Assembly (NCBI RefSeq): GCF_001423085.1
Contig: NZ_LMNU01000004.1
Span: forward strand, 98,795-162,794
Direction of reading: 5' to 3'
Origin: Methylobacterium sp. Leaf125
Lineage (GTDB): Bacteria; Pseudomonadota; Alphaproteobacteria; Rhizobiales; Beijerinckiaceae
DNA length: 64,000 nt
Below the pieces are notes generated by a model that searched no databases, was not told the DNA's origin, and saw only the letters and a list, made by a program, of their open reading frames with translations. Position numbers and translations under genes: made by a program. Every line of letters begins with the position of its first letter. Within the stretch, counting starts at the first letter, position 1. Below are positions 45,911 to 55,775 of the stretch, one piece after another.

Positions 45911-47671
45911 ATGAAGATCGTCACCGTCGCGGACCTCATCGTCGACACCCTGGATCAGGCGGGCGTCCAGCGGATCTACGGCATCGTCGGCGACAGCCTG
46001 AACGCGCTGACCGAGTCGCTGCGGGCCCGGGGCACCATCGACTGGGTCCATGTCCGGCACGAGGAGGTGGCGGCCTTCGCGGCGGGGGCCGACAGCCAGC
46101 TCTCGGGCAAACTCGCGGTTTGCGCCGGGTCCTGCGGGCCGGGCCATGTCCACCTGATCAACGGCCTCTACGATTGCCACCGCACCCGCACCCCGGTGCT
46201 GGCCATCGCGGCCCATATCCCCTCGTCCGAGATCGGCTCGGGCTACTTCCAGGAGACCCATCCGGGCGAGCTGTTCCGCGAGTGCAGCCATTACTGCGAG
46301 ATGGTGGGCGACGCCTCCCAGCTGCCGCAGGTGCTGGAGAACGCCATGCGGGCGGCGATCGGCCTCTCCGGCGTCGCCGTGGTGATCATCCCGGGCGACG
46401 TCGCCCTGATGGACGCGCCCACCCGCGGGGTCGCCCCCAATGCGGGGCTGATCCCGCCCAGGCCCGTGGTGCGGCCGGCCGAGACCGAGCTCACCGCGCT
46501 GGCCGACCTCCTGAACGGCTCCGAGCGGATCACCCTGCTGTGCGGGCGCGGCTGCGCGGGGGCCCATGCCGAGCTGCTCCAGCTCGCCGAGGCCCTGAAG
46601 AGCCCGATCGTGCATGCGCTCGGCGGCAAGGACGTGGTCGAGTACGACAACCCCTACGACGTCGGCATGACCGGGCTGATCGGCTTCGCCTCGGGCTATG
46701 CCGCGATGATGTCCTGCGACACGCTGCTGATGCTCGGCACCGACTTCCCCTACCGGCAGTTCTACCCGCAGGACGCCACGATCGCGCAGGTCGACATCCG
46801 CCCGGGCCAGCTCGGGCGCCGGTGCAAGCTTGACCTCGGCCTCGTCGGCCACGTGGACGACACCATCCGGGCCCTGCTGCCGAAGCTCACGGTCAAGTCC
46901 GAGCGCAAGCATCTCGACGCCGCCCTGAAGCACTACGCCAAGGCGCGGGAGGACCTCGACGACCTCGCCACGGTCACGCCGACCCGGAGCTGGTTCGGCC
47001 TGAAATCCGGCCCGCAGCCGATCCACCCGCAATACTTGACCAAGCTCGTCAGCGAGGCGGCCGACGACGACACTGTGTTCACGGCCGATGTCGGCACCCC
47101 CACGATCTGGGCGGCGCGCTACCTCAAGATGAACGGCCGGCGCCGGCTGATCGGCTCCTGGGTGCACGGCTCGATGGCCAACGCCATGGCGCAGGGCATC
47201 GGCGCGCAATCGGCCTATCCCGACCGGCAGGTGGTCTCGCTCTCCGGCGACGGCGGCTTCACCATGCTGATGGGCGACCTCCTCACCCTGCGCCAGCAGC
47301 AGCTGCCCCTGAAGATCGTGGTCTACAACAACGGCACCCTCGGCTTCGTCGAGCTCGAGATGAAGGCCGCCGGCTACATCGAGACCGGCGTGTCCCTCGA
47401 CAACCCGGACTTCGCCGCCATGGCCCGCGGCGCCGGCATCCATGCCGTCCGGGTCGAGGACCCGGCCGAGCTGGAGGGCGCCGTGCGCGAGGTGATGACC
47501 CATCCGGGTCCGGCCCTCCTCGACTGCGTGGTGGCCCGCCAGGAACTCTCGATGCCCCCGAAGATCGACGGCAAGCAGGTGAAGGGCTTCAGCCTCTACG
47601 TCCTGCGGGCGGTGATGAGCGGGCGCGGGGATTCGGTGCTCGACCTGGCGAAGACGAACCTCCTGCGCTGA
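45911..47671 (+). CDS. poxB: Thiamine-dependent pyruvate oxidase/dehydrogenase (PoxB-like)
   Basis: This 586-residue ThDP enzyme probably oxidises pyruvate to acetate and CO2 with a quinone as acceptor. The Pyr domain has [15 protein letters not shown] and [20 protein letters not shown] (cofactor Glu). The central FAD/Rossmann domain follows, and the PP domain has [15 protein letters not shown] and [13 protein letters not shown] (GDG...NN ThDP-Mg motif). The C-terminus ends in a short amphipathic stretch, consistent with a peripheral membrane enzyme. The ATG at 45911 gives [20 protein letters not shown]. The direct repeats 45631-45675 are in its upstream region. Other oxo-acid decarboxylases share these motifs, so pyruvate is likely, not certain. 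Confidence 0.9.
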   Translation: MKIVTVADLIVDTLDQAGVQRIYGIVGDSLNALTESLRARGTIDWVHVRHEEVAAFAAGADSQLSGKLAVCAGSCGPGHVHLINGLYDCHRTRTPVLAIAAHIPSSEIGSGYFQETHPGELFRECSHYCEMVGDASQLPQVLENAMRAAIGLSGVAVVIIPGDVALMDAPTRGVAPNAGLIPPRPVVRPAETELTALADLLNGSERITLLCGRGCAGAHAELLQLAEALKSPIVHALGGKDVVEYDNPYDVGMTGLIGFASGYAAMMSCDTLLMLGTDFPYRQFYPQDATIAQVDIRPGQLGRRCKLDLGLVGHVDDTIRALLPKLTVKSERKHLDAALKHYAKAREDLDDLATVTPTRSWFGLKSGPQPIHPQYLTKLVSEAADDDTVFTADVGTPTIWAARYLKMNGRRRLIGSWVHGSMANAMAQGIGAQSAYPDRQVVSLSGDGGFTMLMGDLLTLRQQQLPLKIVVYNNGTLGFVELEMKAAGYIETGVSLDNPDFAAMARGAGIHAVRVEDPAELEGAVREVMTHPGPALLDCVVARQELSMPPKIDGKQVKGFSLYVLRAVMSGRGDSVLDLAKTNLLR

Positions 47672-47739
47672 GACCCGGAGCCGCGCGAGCGGCCCGAGTT
47701 CGCCGGCCGGCCCCCCGGCCCCGAACCACCGCCGCGGGC

Positions 47740-47762
47740 GCGGCCGGGTCTCGCCCGGCCGC
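47740..47762. terminator. Hairpin between convergent poxB and repeat-protein genes
   Basis: A perfect 9-bp stem (GCGGCCGGG / CCCGGCCGC) with loop TCTCG lies between the two convergent stops. No T-tract is seen on either side, so termination is uncertain. It is followed by two copies of CCCAAGGCCGTCAG (47762-47789) that run into the repeat gene's stop codon. Confidence 0.5.
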
Positions 47763-47785
47763 CCAAGGCCGTCAGCCCAAGGCCG

Positions 47786-50700
47786 TCAGTCCAAGGGGGA
47801 ACGGCCCTCGATCGCGCCGAACTGCAGGTAGTGCAGCATCGGGTCCATCTGCGCGGCGCCGACGTCCGGGTTGGCCGCCTCGTACGCGTTGGTGTGGAAG
47901 CTGGCGGAGGGGTCGCGCCCTTCCTTCCAGCCGAACGCGTGATAATGCGCCAGCGGATCCATGTTCGCCGCGGCGACGTCCGCGTAGGCGTTCAGGTACG
48001 CCTGGGTGTCGAAGATCGCATTCGGGTTGCGGCCCTCGTGCCAGCCGTTGGTCTCGTAGTGCTGGTACGCGAAGGCGAAGCTGTCCCCGCCGGCCTTGAG
48101 CGCCGCCTGGGCGACGTCGCGGTTGGACAGCAGATAGTATTCCGCGTCGAAGCCCGGATGCGTGTTCAGGTCGGTGGCGCGGCCCACGGCGTCGTAGGTC
48201 TCGCGTCCCTCGGCCTGACCGAACGCGAGGTAGTGGGTCAGGGGATTCATGCCGTCCGCCTTCACGTCGGGATTCCGGGCGAGGTAGAGCTCGTTGTCGA
48301 AGCTCGACGACGGATCGCGGCCCTCTTTCCAGCCCTGGGTCTCGTAATGCGTCAGGGGATTCACCTTGGCGGCCGCGACATCCGCATTGGCCGCCAGGTA
48401 GCCCGTGGTGGAGAACGCGGCGTTCGGATCGCGGCCCTCCTGCCAGCCGAACTGGGCGTAGTGCGTGTCGGCATCCATGCCGTCCCGCCAGACGTCCTTG
48501 TTGCTCCCGTAGTAGAACAGGTCGTCGACCAGCGGGCTCGCATCGTTCTCGACGATGGTCCCATCGGTGAACCTGATCTCGTAGATCCCGGTGACGTCGT
48601 GGGACAGCCCGTTCGGATCGATGAGGAACGCGCGTCCCTCGTCCATCCGGACCTGCGAGGCGTCGAAGGCGAAGTTGAACGTGACGGAGTCGCGCGATCC
48701 CACGTCGATGATCGCCCCGATCGTCTCGGTGGCGCGCCCGTCATGGCCCAGGCCATCGGTGTAGGACGCAGCGATGGTGAGCGACTTGCCGCCATCCTGG
48801 TAGCCGGGCGTATAGACCCCGGTGGTGTTCGTCTCGACCACGATCCCGTCGAGCGTGAAGTCGTAGGCCACGCTGCCGGCGGCCGGGTCGCCATCCGCGT
48901 CCGTCACCCGGGCGGTGAGCATCTGTCCCTCGACGGCCTTGCCCTCGCTGAGGCCGGCCAGGACCAGGCTGCCGGCCCGGTCCCCGTCCGCCACGCTCCC
49001 GCCCGCGGCCGCGACCACGCCGTCATGCCCCTGGGCATCGGTGTAGCTGGCGATCACGGAGAGCACCTTGCCGGCATCGGCGTAGCCGAGGGTGTACTGG
49101 CCGGAGGTGTTGGTCTCGACCGTGCTGCCGTCGAGCTGGAAGGCGTAGCGCACGCCCCCCGGCGCCGGGCCCCCGTCGGGGTCCGACAGGCTGGCGCTCA
49201 CCGTCTGGCCCTCCACCACCAGGCCGGACAGGAGTAGGCTGCCGGCGCGGTCCACGTCCGTGACGCTGCCGCCCGCGGCCGCCACCACGCCGTCATGGCC
49301 CTGCGCATCGCTGTAGCTCGCGATCACCGAGAGGACCTTGCCGCCATCGGCGTAGCCGAGGGTGTACTGGCCGCTGGCATTGGTCTCGACGGTGCTGCCG
49401 TCGAGTTGGAAGGCATAGCTCGCCCCTCCCGGCACCGGGCCCCCATCGGGATCCGACAGGCTGGCGCTGACGGTCTGGCCCTCCGCCATCGGGCCGGACA
49501 GGAGCAGGCTGCCGGCCCGGTCCACGTCCGTGACGCTGCCGCCCACGGCCGAGGCGATGTCCGCGTGGCCCTGCGCATCGCTGTAGCTGGCGACCACCGA
49601 GAGCAGCTTGCCGGCATCGGCATAGCCGAGGGTGTATTGGCCGCTGGTATTCGTCTCGACGGTGCTGCCGTCGAGCTGGAAGGCGTAGCGCACTCCGCCG
49701 GCGGCCGGGACCCCGTCGGGATCCGACAGGACGGCACTCACCGTCTGGCCCTCCGCCATCAGGCCCGACAGCAACAGGCTGCCGGCCCGATCCACGTCCG
49801 TGACGCTGCCGCCCGCGGCCGAGGCGATGTCCGCGTGGCCCTGCGCATCGGTGTAGCTGGCGACCACCGCGAGCACCTTGCCGGCATCGGCGTAGCCGAG
49901 GGTGTATTGGCCGCTGGTATTCGTCTCGACGGTGCTGCCGTCGAGTTGGAAGGCGTAGCTCACGCTCCCCGGCGCCGGAGTCCCATCGGGATCCGACAGG
50001 CTGGCGCTGACGGTCTGGCCTTCCACCATCGGGCCCGACAGCAGGAGGCTGCCGGCGCGGTCCACGTCCGTGACGGTGCCGCCCGCGGTCGAGGCGATGT
50101 CCGCGTGGCCCTGCGCATCGGTGTAGCTCGCGACCACCGCGAGCACCTTGCCGGCATCGGCGTAGCCGAGGGTGTACTGGCCGGAGGTGTTGGTCTCGAC
50201 CGTGCTGCCGTCGAGCTGGAAGGCGTAGCTCACGCTCCCCGGCGCCGGAGTCCCATCGGGATCCGACAGGCTGGCGCTGACGGTCTGGCCTTCCACCATC
50301 GGGCCCGAGAACAGGAGACTGCCGGCGCGGTCCACGTCCGTGACGGCGCCACCCGCGGCCGAGGCGATGTCCGCGTGGCCCTGCGCATCCGTGTAGCTCG
50401 CGACCACCGCGAGCACCTTGCCGGCATCGGCGTAGCCGAGGGTGTACTGGCCGGAGGTGTTGGTCTCGACGGTGCTGCCGTCGAGCTGGAAGGCGTAAGT
50501 CACGCTCCCCGGCGCCGGAGTCCCATCGGGGTCCGACAGGCTGGCGCTGACCGTCTCGCCCTCCGCGACGAGGCCCGACAGCAGGACGCTGCCGGCCCGG
50601 TTCGCGTCCGTGACGGTGCCGCCCGCGGCCGCGACCACGCCGTCATGCCCCTGAGCATCCGTGTAGCTGGCAACCACCGCGAGGACCTTGCCGGCCTCGC

Positions 50701-52444
50701 CATAGCCGAGGGTGTACTGGCCGGAGGTGTTGGTCTCGACCGTGCTGCCGTCGAGCTGGAAGGCGTAGCGCACGGCGCCGGGTGCCGGGACCCCGTCGGG
50801 ATCCGACAGGACGGCACTCACCGTCTGGCCCTCGGCCATCGACCCCACCAAGATCAGGCTGCCGGCGCGATCCACGTCCGTGACGGTGCTGCCTGCGGCC
50901 GAGGCGATGTCCGCGTGCCCTTGCGCATCGGTGTAGCTGGCGACCACCGAGAGCAGCTTGCCGGAATCGGCGTAGCCGAGGGTGTACTGGCCGGAGGTGT
51001 TGGTCTCGACGGTGCTGCCGTCGAGCTGGAAGGCGTAGCTTACCCCACCGGCGGCCGGGACCCCGTCGGGATCCGACAGGCTGGCGCTGACGGTCTGGCC
51101 TTCCACCATCGGGCCCAACAGCAGGAGGCTGCCGGCGCGGTCCACGTCCGTGACGGCGCCACCCGCGGCCGAGGCGATGCCGGCATGGCCCTGCCCATCG
51201 GTGTAGCTCGCGACCACCGAGAGCAGCTTACCGGCATCCGCATAGCCGAGGGTGTACTGGCCGGAGGTGTTGGTCTCGACGGTGCTGCCGTCGAGCTGGA
51301 TGGCGTAAGTCACGCTCCCCGGCGCCGGGGTGCCGTCGGGATCCGACAGGCTGGCGCTGACGGTCTGGCCTTCCGCGACGAGGCCCGAGAGCAGGACGAT
51401 GCCGGCGCGATCCACGTCCACCACGGTGCCGCCCGTGGCCGAGGCAACGCCGGCATGGCTCTGCCCATCGGTGTAGCTCGCGACCACGGACAGGGCCTTA
51501 CCGGCATCGGCGTAGCCCAGGGTGTACTGGCCGGAGGTATTCGTCTCGACCGTGCTGCCGTCGAGCTGGAAGGCGTAGCTCACGCTCCCCGCGGCCGGGA
51601 CCCCGTCGGGGTCCGACAGGCTGGCGCTGACCGTCTCGCCTTCCGCCACCGAGCCCGACAGGAGGAGGCTGCCGGCCCGGTCCACGTCGATGACGGTGCC
51701 GGCCGAGGCGGAAGCGGTGTCCGCGTGCCCGAGGGCGTCGGTGTAGGTGGCCGTGACGGCGATGATCTTGCCGCTGTCGCCGTAGGTCGGCGTGTAGCTG
51801 TTGGACGCGGTCGCCTGCAGCACCTGATTCGTGACGATATCCAGGAAGGTGTAGAGCACCGTCCCACCGGGCATCAGGCCATCGGCATCGCTGAGGGTCG
51901 CCACGATGGGCGTGCCTTCGGTCGCATCGCCGTTGGTCAGGCCGGACAGGGTCAGGTCCCCGGGCTGATTGGTCTCCGCGATCGTGTAGGGGCCTGCCGC
52001 GTAATCGCCGGGAATGAAGACCGCGTTGTTGACGTCCGCGAGGACGTTCAGGCTGATCGGCCCACCGATCTGCGCGGTCGGAAGGCTGAATTCCAGCACC
52101 GTGCGATCGGCATTGTAGGCGTAGGCGAGGGGTGTGCCCGAGACGAGGTTCCCCCCATCGGCCCCCGTATAGAGATAGGGTTTCCCGTCCGGCGCGATGT
52201 TGATGTTGAAATCGTAGCCGCCGTAGAGGCCGAAGAGTGTGTATCCGGTCGCCGCGCTGGCGTCGGTGTCGAGCCAGAGCGTGGTGTAGGTCCCGATCGC
52301 GGTTCCGGCGGGGGCCGTGATGGCGAAGGAAGCCACGCCGCCCTCGATGTGCCCGTAGAGGCCGTAATCCGTCGGCCCGCTGCCGACAGGATTGAGACGA
52401 TCGGAAGGCGCCCATTCACCGAGATTACCGTCCATCGTATACAT
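47786..52444 (-). CDS. Giant repeat surface/secreted protein (10 near-identical 90-aa repeats)
   Basis: This 1552-residue protein has no classical signal peptide, so type I secretion is likely. The N-domain (about 1-165) starts MYTMDGNLGEW and resembles CBM9/DOMON-like beta-sandwiches (LWLDTDASAATGYT). Twelve tandem Ig-like units of about 90 residues follow, ten nearly identical (core LDGSTVETNTSGQYTLGYAD), flanked by diverged copies at both ends. Then come a linker (RDSVTFNFAFDASQVRMDEG) and about 300 residues of 45-residue repeats of the type ADVAAANMDPLAHYHAFGWK then EGRDP. It is probably an adhesin or biofilm matrix protein. The ATG at 52444 follows GGGAGACAGGGA; TTG at 52483 is less likely. 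Confidence 0.88.
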   Translation of the reverse strand: MYTMDGNLGEWAPSDRLNPVGSGPTDYGLYGHIEGGVASFAITAPAGTAIGTYTTLWLDTDASAATGYTLFGLYGGYDFNINIAPDGKPYLYTGADGGNLVSGTPLAYAYNADRTVLEFSLPTAQIGGPISLNVLADVNNAVFIPGDYAAGPYTIAETNQPGDLTLSGLTNGDATEGTPIVATLSDADGLMPGGTVLYTFLDIVTNQVLQATASNSYTPTYGDSGKIIAVTATYTDALGHADTASASAGTVIDVDRAGSLLLSGSVAEGETVSASLSDPDGVPAAGSVSYAFQLDGSTVETNTSGQYTLGYADAGKALSVVASYTDGQSHAGVASATGGTVVDVDRAGIVLLSGLVAEGQTVSASLSDPDGTPAPGSVTYAIQLDGSTVETNTSGQYTLGYADAGKLLSVVASYTDGQGHAGIASAAGGAVTDVDRAGSLLLLGPMVEGQTVSASLSDPDGVPAAGGVSYAFQLDGSTVETNTSGQYTLGYADSGKLLSVVASYTDAQGHADIASAAGSTVTDVDRAGSLILVGSMAEGQTVSAVLSDPDGVPAPGAVRYAFQLDGSTVETNTSGQYTLGYGEAGKVLAVVASYTDAQGHDGVVAAAGGTVTDANRAGSVLLSGLVAEGETVSASLSDPDGTPAPGSVTYAFQLDGSTVETNTSGQYTLGYADAGKVLAVVASYTDAQGHADIASAAGGAVTDVDRAGSLLFSGPMVEGQTVSASLSDPDGTPAPGSVSYAFQLDGSTVETNTSGQYTLGYADAGKVLAVVASYTDAQGHADIASTAGGTVTDVDRAGSLLLSGPMVEGQTVSASLSDPDGTPAPGSVSYAFQLDGSTVETNTSGQYTLGYADAGKVLAVVASYTDAQGHADIASAAGGSVTDVDRAGSLLLSGLMAEGQTVSAVLSDPDGVPAAGGVRYAFQLDGSTVETNTSGQYTLGYADAGKLLSVVASYSDAQGHADIASAVGGSVTDVDRAGSLLLSGPMAEGQTVSASLSDPDGGPVPGGASYAFQLDGSTVETNASGQYTLGYADGGKVLSVIASYSDAQGHDGVVAAAGGSVTDVDRAGSLLLSGLVVEGQTVSASLSDPDGGPAPGGVRYAFQLDGSTVETNTSGQYTLGYADAGKVLSVIASYTDAQGHDGVVAAAGGSVADGDRAGSLVLAGLSEGKAVEGQMLTARVTDADGDPAAGSVAYDFTLDGIVVETNTTGVYTPGYQDGGKSLTIAASYTDGLGHDGRATETIGAIIDVGSRDSVTFNFAFDASQVRMDEGRAFLIDPNGLSHDVTGIYEIRFTDGTIVENDASPLVDDLFYYGSNKDVWRDGMDADTHYAQFGWQEGRDPNAAFSTTGYLAANADVAAAKVNPLTHYETQGWKEGRDPSSSFDNELYLARNPDVKADGMNPLTHYLAFGQAEGRETYDAVGRATDLNTHPGFDAEYYLLSNRDVAQAALKAGGDSFAFAYQHYETNGWHEGRNPNAIFDTQAYLNAYADVAAANMDPLAHYHAFGWKEGRDPSASFHTNAYEAANPDVGAAQMDPMLHYLQFGAIEGRSPLD
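48980..51690 (-). repeat. Ten tandem 270-bp repeats within the giant gene
   Basis: The segment encoding LDGSTVETNTSGQ recurs every 270 bp, near 49140, 49410, 49680, 49950, 50220, 50490, 50760, 51030, 51300 and 51570. Period is exact and most copies differ by only a few bases, so the array is a recombination-prone length polymorphism candidate and a likely assembly trouble spot. Confidence 0.95.
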
Positions 52445-52856
52445 GGCGTCCCTGTCTCCCTGCGACAGAAAAGATACGAACAACGACGACCACAGCGTAT
52501 CTAACGACGCGAACAGGTCCTGATGCGCGCTTCAGAGGAGCCAGATGAGTGGCAGTAAAGATCAGGGCTCCAGAACAACCATTCGCGATTAGACGATAAC
52601 GCTGCCGTTTTTGCGTCTATTTTTACGTACCGCAGCGGGACAACGAGGAAAATCAAACCTTTGGTTCTTTGAATAACGAAAAATGATTAGAGACTTCGAG
52701 CGGGCACGGGCAGATGATCCACGCCGCGGCGGTGTGGATTCGGCGCAGGCGCCAGCGCGACCCGCCGCGTCCGGCGGATCGCTGCGGGCGGCTCGGGGCT
52801 CGGCTCCGGAGCGGCGCCGGCGTGCCGATCCGGGCACGGCCGCGCGGACCCGTGTC
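52445..52856. other. Intergenic region upstream of giant gene
   Basis: This holds the promoter of the giant gene. The segment 52490-52700 is A/T-rich compared with its surroundings, including TTTTTGCGTC and AAATCAAACC. The GC-rich remainder (52700-52856) follows the GntR gene's stop. I see no gene; open frames here lack codon-like composition and ribosome-binding sites. Confidence 0.5.
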
Positions 52857-53666
52857 TCAGGTGCTCAGGTTCAGGCGGTAGCGGTACGCGTCGCCGCGGA
52901 ACAGGCCCTCGACATACTCGATCATCACCGAGTCGCCGTTGTAGCTGTGGCGCTTGATCAGCAGGCAGGGGAGGGGCTGGGCGAAGGCGAAGATCTCGCA
53001 TTCGGCCGCATTCGGCATCGTCGCCTCGACGGTCTGCTCGCAGCGCACGAGGCGGCCGCCGGGGTGCTCGGCCAGGAAGGCGTAGACCGAGCCGGAGAGG
53101 TCGCCGGTCTCCAGGGCGGGCACGGCCCGGAGGTTGTACCAGGCCACCTCCCGGGACATCGGCACGCCGTCGCCGGAGCGCACGCGGGTCAGCCGCAGGA
53201 ACGGGGCCGTGGAGGGCAGGCCGAAGATCGAGGCGATCGAGCGGTCCTCGGTGACCGCCCGCTCCAGGATGCGGGAGGAGGGGATCTTGCCGAGCTCCCG
53301 CATCTCCTCGGTGAAGCCCTTGAGGCGGTCCATGCCCGGGCGCACCGGCTCGGGGCGGTGGCGCACGAGGAAGCCCGAGCGCCCGCGGGGGACGAGCAGG
53401 TCCTCGTCGCTGAGCTCGGCATAGGCGCGCTGGACCGTGACGCGGCTGACCCCGAGACTGTCGGCCAGTTGTCGTTCGGCCGGCAGGATGACGCCCGGCG
53501 GCAGCGAGCCCGACAGGATCAGCTCGCGCAGCTGGCCCTCGATCTGCCGGTAGAGCGGCATGGCGGTGTCGCCGCGCAGCCGCAGCAGGGACAGCACCGA
53601 GGGGCGATCACCGGCCGCGAGATCCGGCGCGACATCGCCGTGTATCGTCCGATTTCTAGGGCGCAC
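52857..53666 (-). CDS. GntR-family regulator with UTRA domain (HutC subfamily)
   Basis: This 269-residue protein has an N-terminal winged helix (about 38-105): LYRQIEGQLRELILSGSLPP, then LPAERQLADSLGVSRVTVQRAY. The C-terminal UTRA ligand-binding domain (about 120-265) contains PFLRLTRVRSGDGVPMSREV and YVEGLFRGDAYRYRL. HutC-type regulators bind a small metabolite, often a sugar phosphate. It is divergent from the PfkB kinase 54 bases away, so it probably controls it. GTG at 53666 is used; ATG at 53561 would remove the non-conserved leader. Confidence 0.9.
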   Translation of the reverse strand: MRPRNRTIHGDVAPDLAAGDRPSVLSLLRLRGDTAMPLYRQIEGQLRELILSGSLPPGVILPAERQLADSLGVSRVTVQRAYAELSDEDLLVPRGRSGFLVRHRPEPVRPGMDRLKGFTEEMRELGKIPSSRILERAVTEDRSIASIFGLPSTAPFLRLTRVRSGDGVPMSREVAWYNLRAVPALETGDLSGSVYAFLAEHPGGRLVRCEQTVEATMPNAAECEIFAFAQPLPCLLIKRHSYNGDSVMIEYVEGLFRGDAYRYRLNLST

Positions 53667-53719
53667 GTCCGACCGACCTCCGGTAGGGATGCTTATATCG
53701 GATCAGCCCGGGGTGCTCC

Positions 53720-54721
53720 ATGCGGGTCTTCGTCATCGGCAGCTTCGTGATCGCCTGCTCGGTCAAGGTCGCGCGGCTGCCGCAGGCGGGCGAATCCCTC
53801 GCGGGCTCGGCCTTCCGCGCCGAGCCCGGCGGCAAGGGCTTCAACCTCGCCCTGGCCGCGCACCGGCTCGGCGTCCGGGTGGACGGGCTCTTCGCCGTCG
53901 GCGAGGACGTGTTCTCCCCGGTGGTCCGGTCGACCTTCGCGCAGGTGGGCTTTCCCGACACCATGCTGGTGCCGCGGGCGGGCTCGACCGGGGCCGGCGT
54001 CGCCTTCGTCGATCCGGCGGGGGAGAACTGCCTCGCGGTCTGCCTCGGGGCCAACCTCGCCCTGACGGCGGCGGATGTCCGGGCCGCCGCCGCCCGCGTC
54101 GAAGCCACCGACCTCGTGGCGGCGACCTTCGAATCCCCGGATGCGCCCATCCGCGAGGCCTTCGCCCTGGCCCGGGGGCGGGGCCGGCCCACCCTGCTCA
54201 ACCCGTCGCCGATGCGCCCCCTCGACCCCGCGATCCTGGCCGACACCACGATCCTCGTGGTCAACGGGGTCGAGGCGGCGGAACTCGGCCTCGGCGCGGC
54301 CGAGACCTTGGAAGCCATCCGGACCGGGACGCGCGCCCCGACGCCGGCCATCGCCGCCCTCCTCGACCGCGGCCCGGCCTGCCTCGTGGTGACCCTGGGA
54401 GAGCGCGGCGCGATCGCGTTCCGCCCCGGCCTGCCGCCCCTGCGCCAGCCGGCCTTCGCGGTGACGGCGATCGATACGGTCGGGGCAGGGGACGCCTTCG
54501 CGGCCGGCCTGATGGCGGCCCTGCTGGCGAAGGCCCCCCTCGATGCCGCCCTGCGACGCGCGGCGGCCTGCGGGGCGCTGGCCACCGGTCAGTTCGGAGC
54601 CTTCGACGCCTTCCCGACCGCCGCCGCCCTGGACGCCTTCCTCGAAGCCTTCCCGGACGCCGCCGGGCCGGACGCCGCCTCTTCCGGTGCCGGCCTCAGC
54701 ACGGGACCGACGGCCCGCTGA
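53720..54721 (+). CDS. PfkB-family carbohydrate kinase (ribokinase-like)
   Basis: This 333-residue cytoplasmic sugar kinase has the N-terminal GSFVIACSVKVARLPQAGES substrate side and AEPGGKGFNLALAAHRLG (GGKG.N). The C-terminal ATP/anion-hole motif is AIDTVGAGDAFAAGL, with the catalytic Asp in GAGD. Length and motifs fit ribokinase-type enzymes. The sugar is unknown. It is divergent from a GntR/UTRA regulator and ends 26 bases inside the convergent LuxR-type gene. Confidence 0.92.
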   Translation: MRVFVIGSFVIACSVKVARLPQAGESLAGSAFRAEPGGKGFNLALAAHRLGVRVDGLFAVGEDVFSPVVRSTFAQVGFPDTMLVPRAGSTGAGVAFVDPAGENCLAVCLGANLALTAADVRAAAARVEATDLVAATFESPDAPIREAFALARGRGRPTLLNPSPMRPLDPAILADTTILVVNGVEAAELGLGAAETLEAIRTGTRAPTPAIAALLDRGPACLVVTLGERGAIAFRPGLPPLRQPAFAVTAIDTVGAGDAFAAGLMAALLAKAPLDAALRRAAACGALATGQFGAFDAFPTAAALDAFLEAFPDAAGPDAASSGAGLSTGPTAR

Positions 54722-55775
54722 ACAGCGAGAGCGAGGCGACGATGCTCAGGAGCTCCGCCTGCCGCTTGGTCCCCGTCTTGTTGAAGATCGAGGTGAGCTG
54801 GGTACGCACCGTGCTGGTCTGCACGCCGACGCTCTCCGCATAGGTCTGCAGGCGCAGCCCCCCGGCCAGGGCCTGGAGCAGGCGCGCCTCCGCCGGGGTC
54901 AGGTCGAACAGCAGGTGGAGGAGGCCGTCATCCGGCGCCGCCCGGACGCCGACCTCCACCAGGATGAGCAGCACCGCCGAGGCGTCGAAGACGTCGCCGG
55001 GGTGCCGGTCGAAGCGCAGGATATGGGCGATGTGGGCGCGGTGGTCGGCGTAGCTGCGCACCGGCATGGTCTGGGCCGTGCGCCGGCCGGCGACCACGTT
55101 GGCGATCGCGTCCTGCAGGAGCTTGCTGTTGGCCAGGCTCTTGAACAGCAGGCCGCCGTGCTGGCCCGAGGGCAGGACCTCGTCCCGCTCCTGCAGGCGG
55201 GCATTCATGGTCAGGACCCGGCCCGAGGCCGACAGGACCGCCGCCGGCAGCCCGATCCGGCTGAGGGCCGTGGTGGTGGTGCGGGCGCGCTCGGAGCCGA
55301 ATTGCGCGCTGAGCTGGCAGGCGCGGACGAGATGCGGCCGCAGGGCGTCGAGGCGCGGCAGGAGGCCGGCCTCGTGCGGACCCGACTCGGCCCGGCGCTC
55401 GGCCGTGACGATCGCCACGTCGCCGGTGGGGAGGGGGATCGTCGTGCCCACCTGCCAGAACGGTTCGTCGACCCGGCAGGCCCGGCCGTCATAGGAGCCC
55501 GGCAGCAGGTCGACGTCGCGGACGAAGCTGCCATGGGCGAGGGCGCGCCACTGCGCCGTGCGCCCGCTGCCGCGCCCGGTCGCGGCGTCGGTGTGATGCC
55601 GCAGGCGGCGCTCGAGGGCGGGGGAGGCGATCCAGCGCGGCGTGCCCGCGGGCGGCAGCACCATGAGCACGCCGCCGTCGGAATGCGCGGTCTCTCCGAA
55701 GCATTGGAGCACGTCCGGCCAAAGTTCCGGCGTGCCGGCCGCCTCGTAGATCCGGTCGATTAGAGCTTCCCGCAC
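54696..55775 (-). CDS. LuxR-type helix-turn-helix regulator
   Basis: This 359-residue protein has a long N-terminal sensory part without a recognisable domain; a PAS-like centre is possible around SRIGLPAAVLSASGRVLTMN. The C-terminal LuxR DNA-binding domain contains LTPAEARLLQALAGGLRLQT, ESVGVQTSTVRTQLTSIFNK and KRQAELLSIVASL. It is a Methylobacterium-type LuxR protein without a known signal. Its 3' end overlaps the kinase gene by 26 bases. TCTTGATAAGA (55804-55814) lies in its promoter region. Confidence 0.85.
   Translation of the reverse strand: MREALIDRIYEAAGTPELWPDVLQCFGETAHSDGGVLMVLPPAGTPRWIASPALERRLRHHTDAATGRGSGRTAQWRALAHGSFVRDVDLLPGSYDGRACRVDEPFWQVGTTIPLPTGDVAIVTAERRAESGPHEAGLLPRLDALRPHLVRACQLSAQFGSERARTTTTALSRIGLPAAVLSASGRVLTMNARLQERDEVLPSGQHGGLLFKSLANSKLLQDAIANVVAGRRTAQTMPVRSYADHRAHIAHILRFDRHPGDVFDASAVLLILVEVGVRAAPDDGLLHLLFDLTPAEARLLQALAGGLRLQTYAESVGVQTSTVRTQLTSIFNKTGTKRQAELLSIVASLSLFSGPSVPC

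Noticed and set aside
48980..51690. CRISPR-like or satellite array
   Set aside because: The unit is 270 bp, in frame and encodes Ig-like domains without unique spacers.
49295..52504. 1069-codon open frame on the plus strand opposite the giant repeat gene
   Set aside because: Its repeats mirror the 270-bp repeats of the minus-strand gene, and its composition (Gly/Ala/Arg/His/Glu-rich) is that of an antisense frame in GC-rich DNA.
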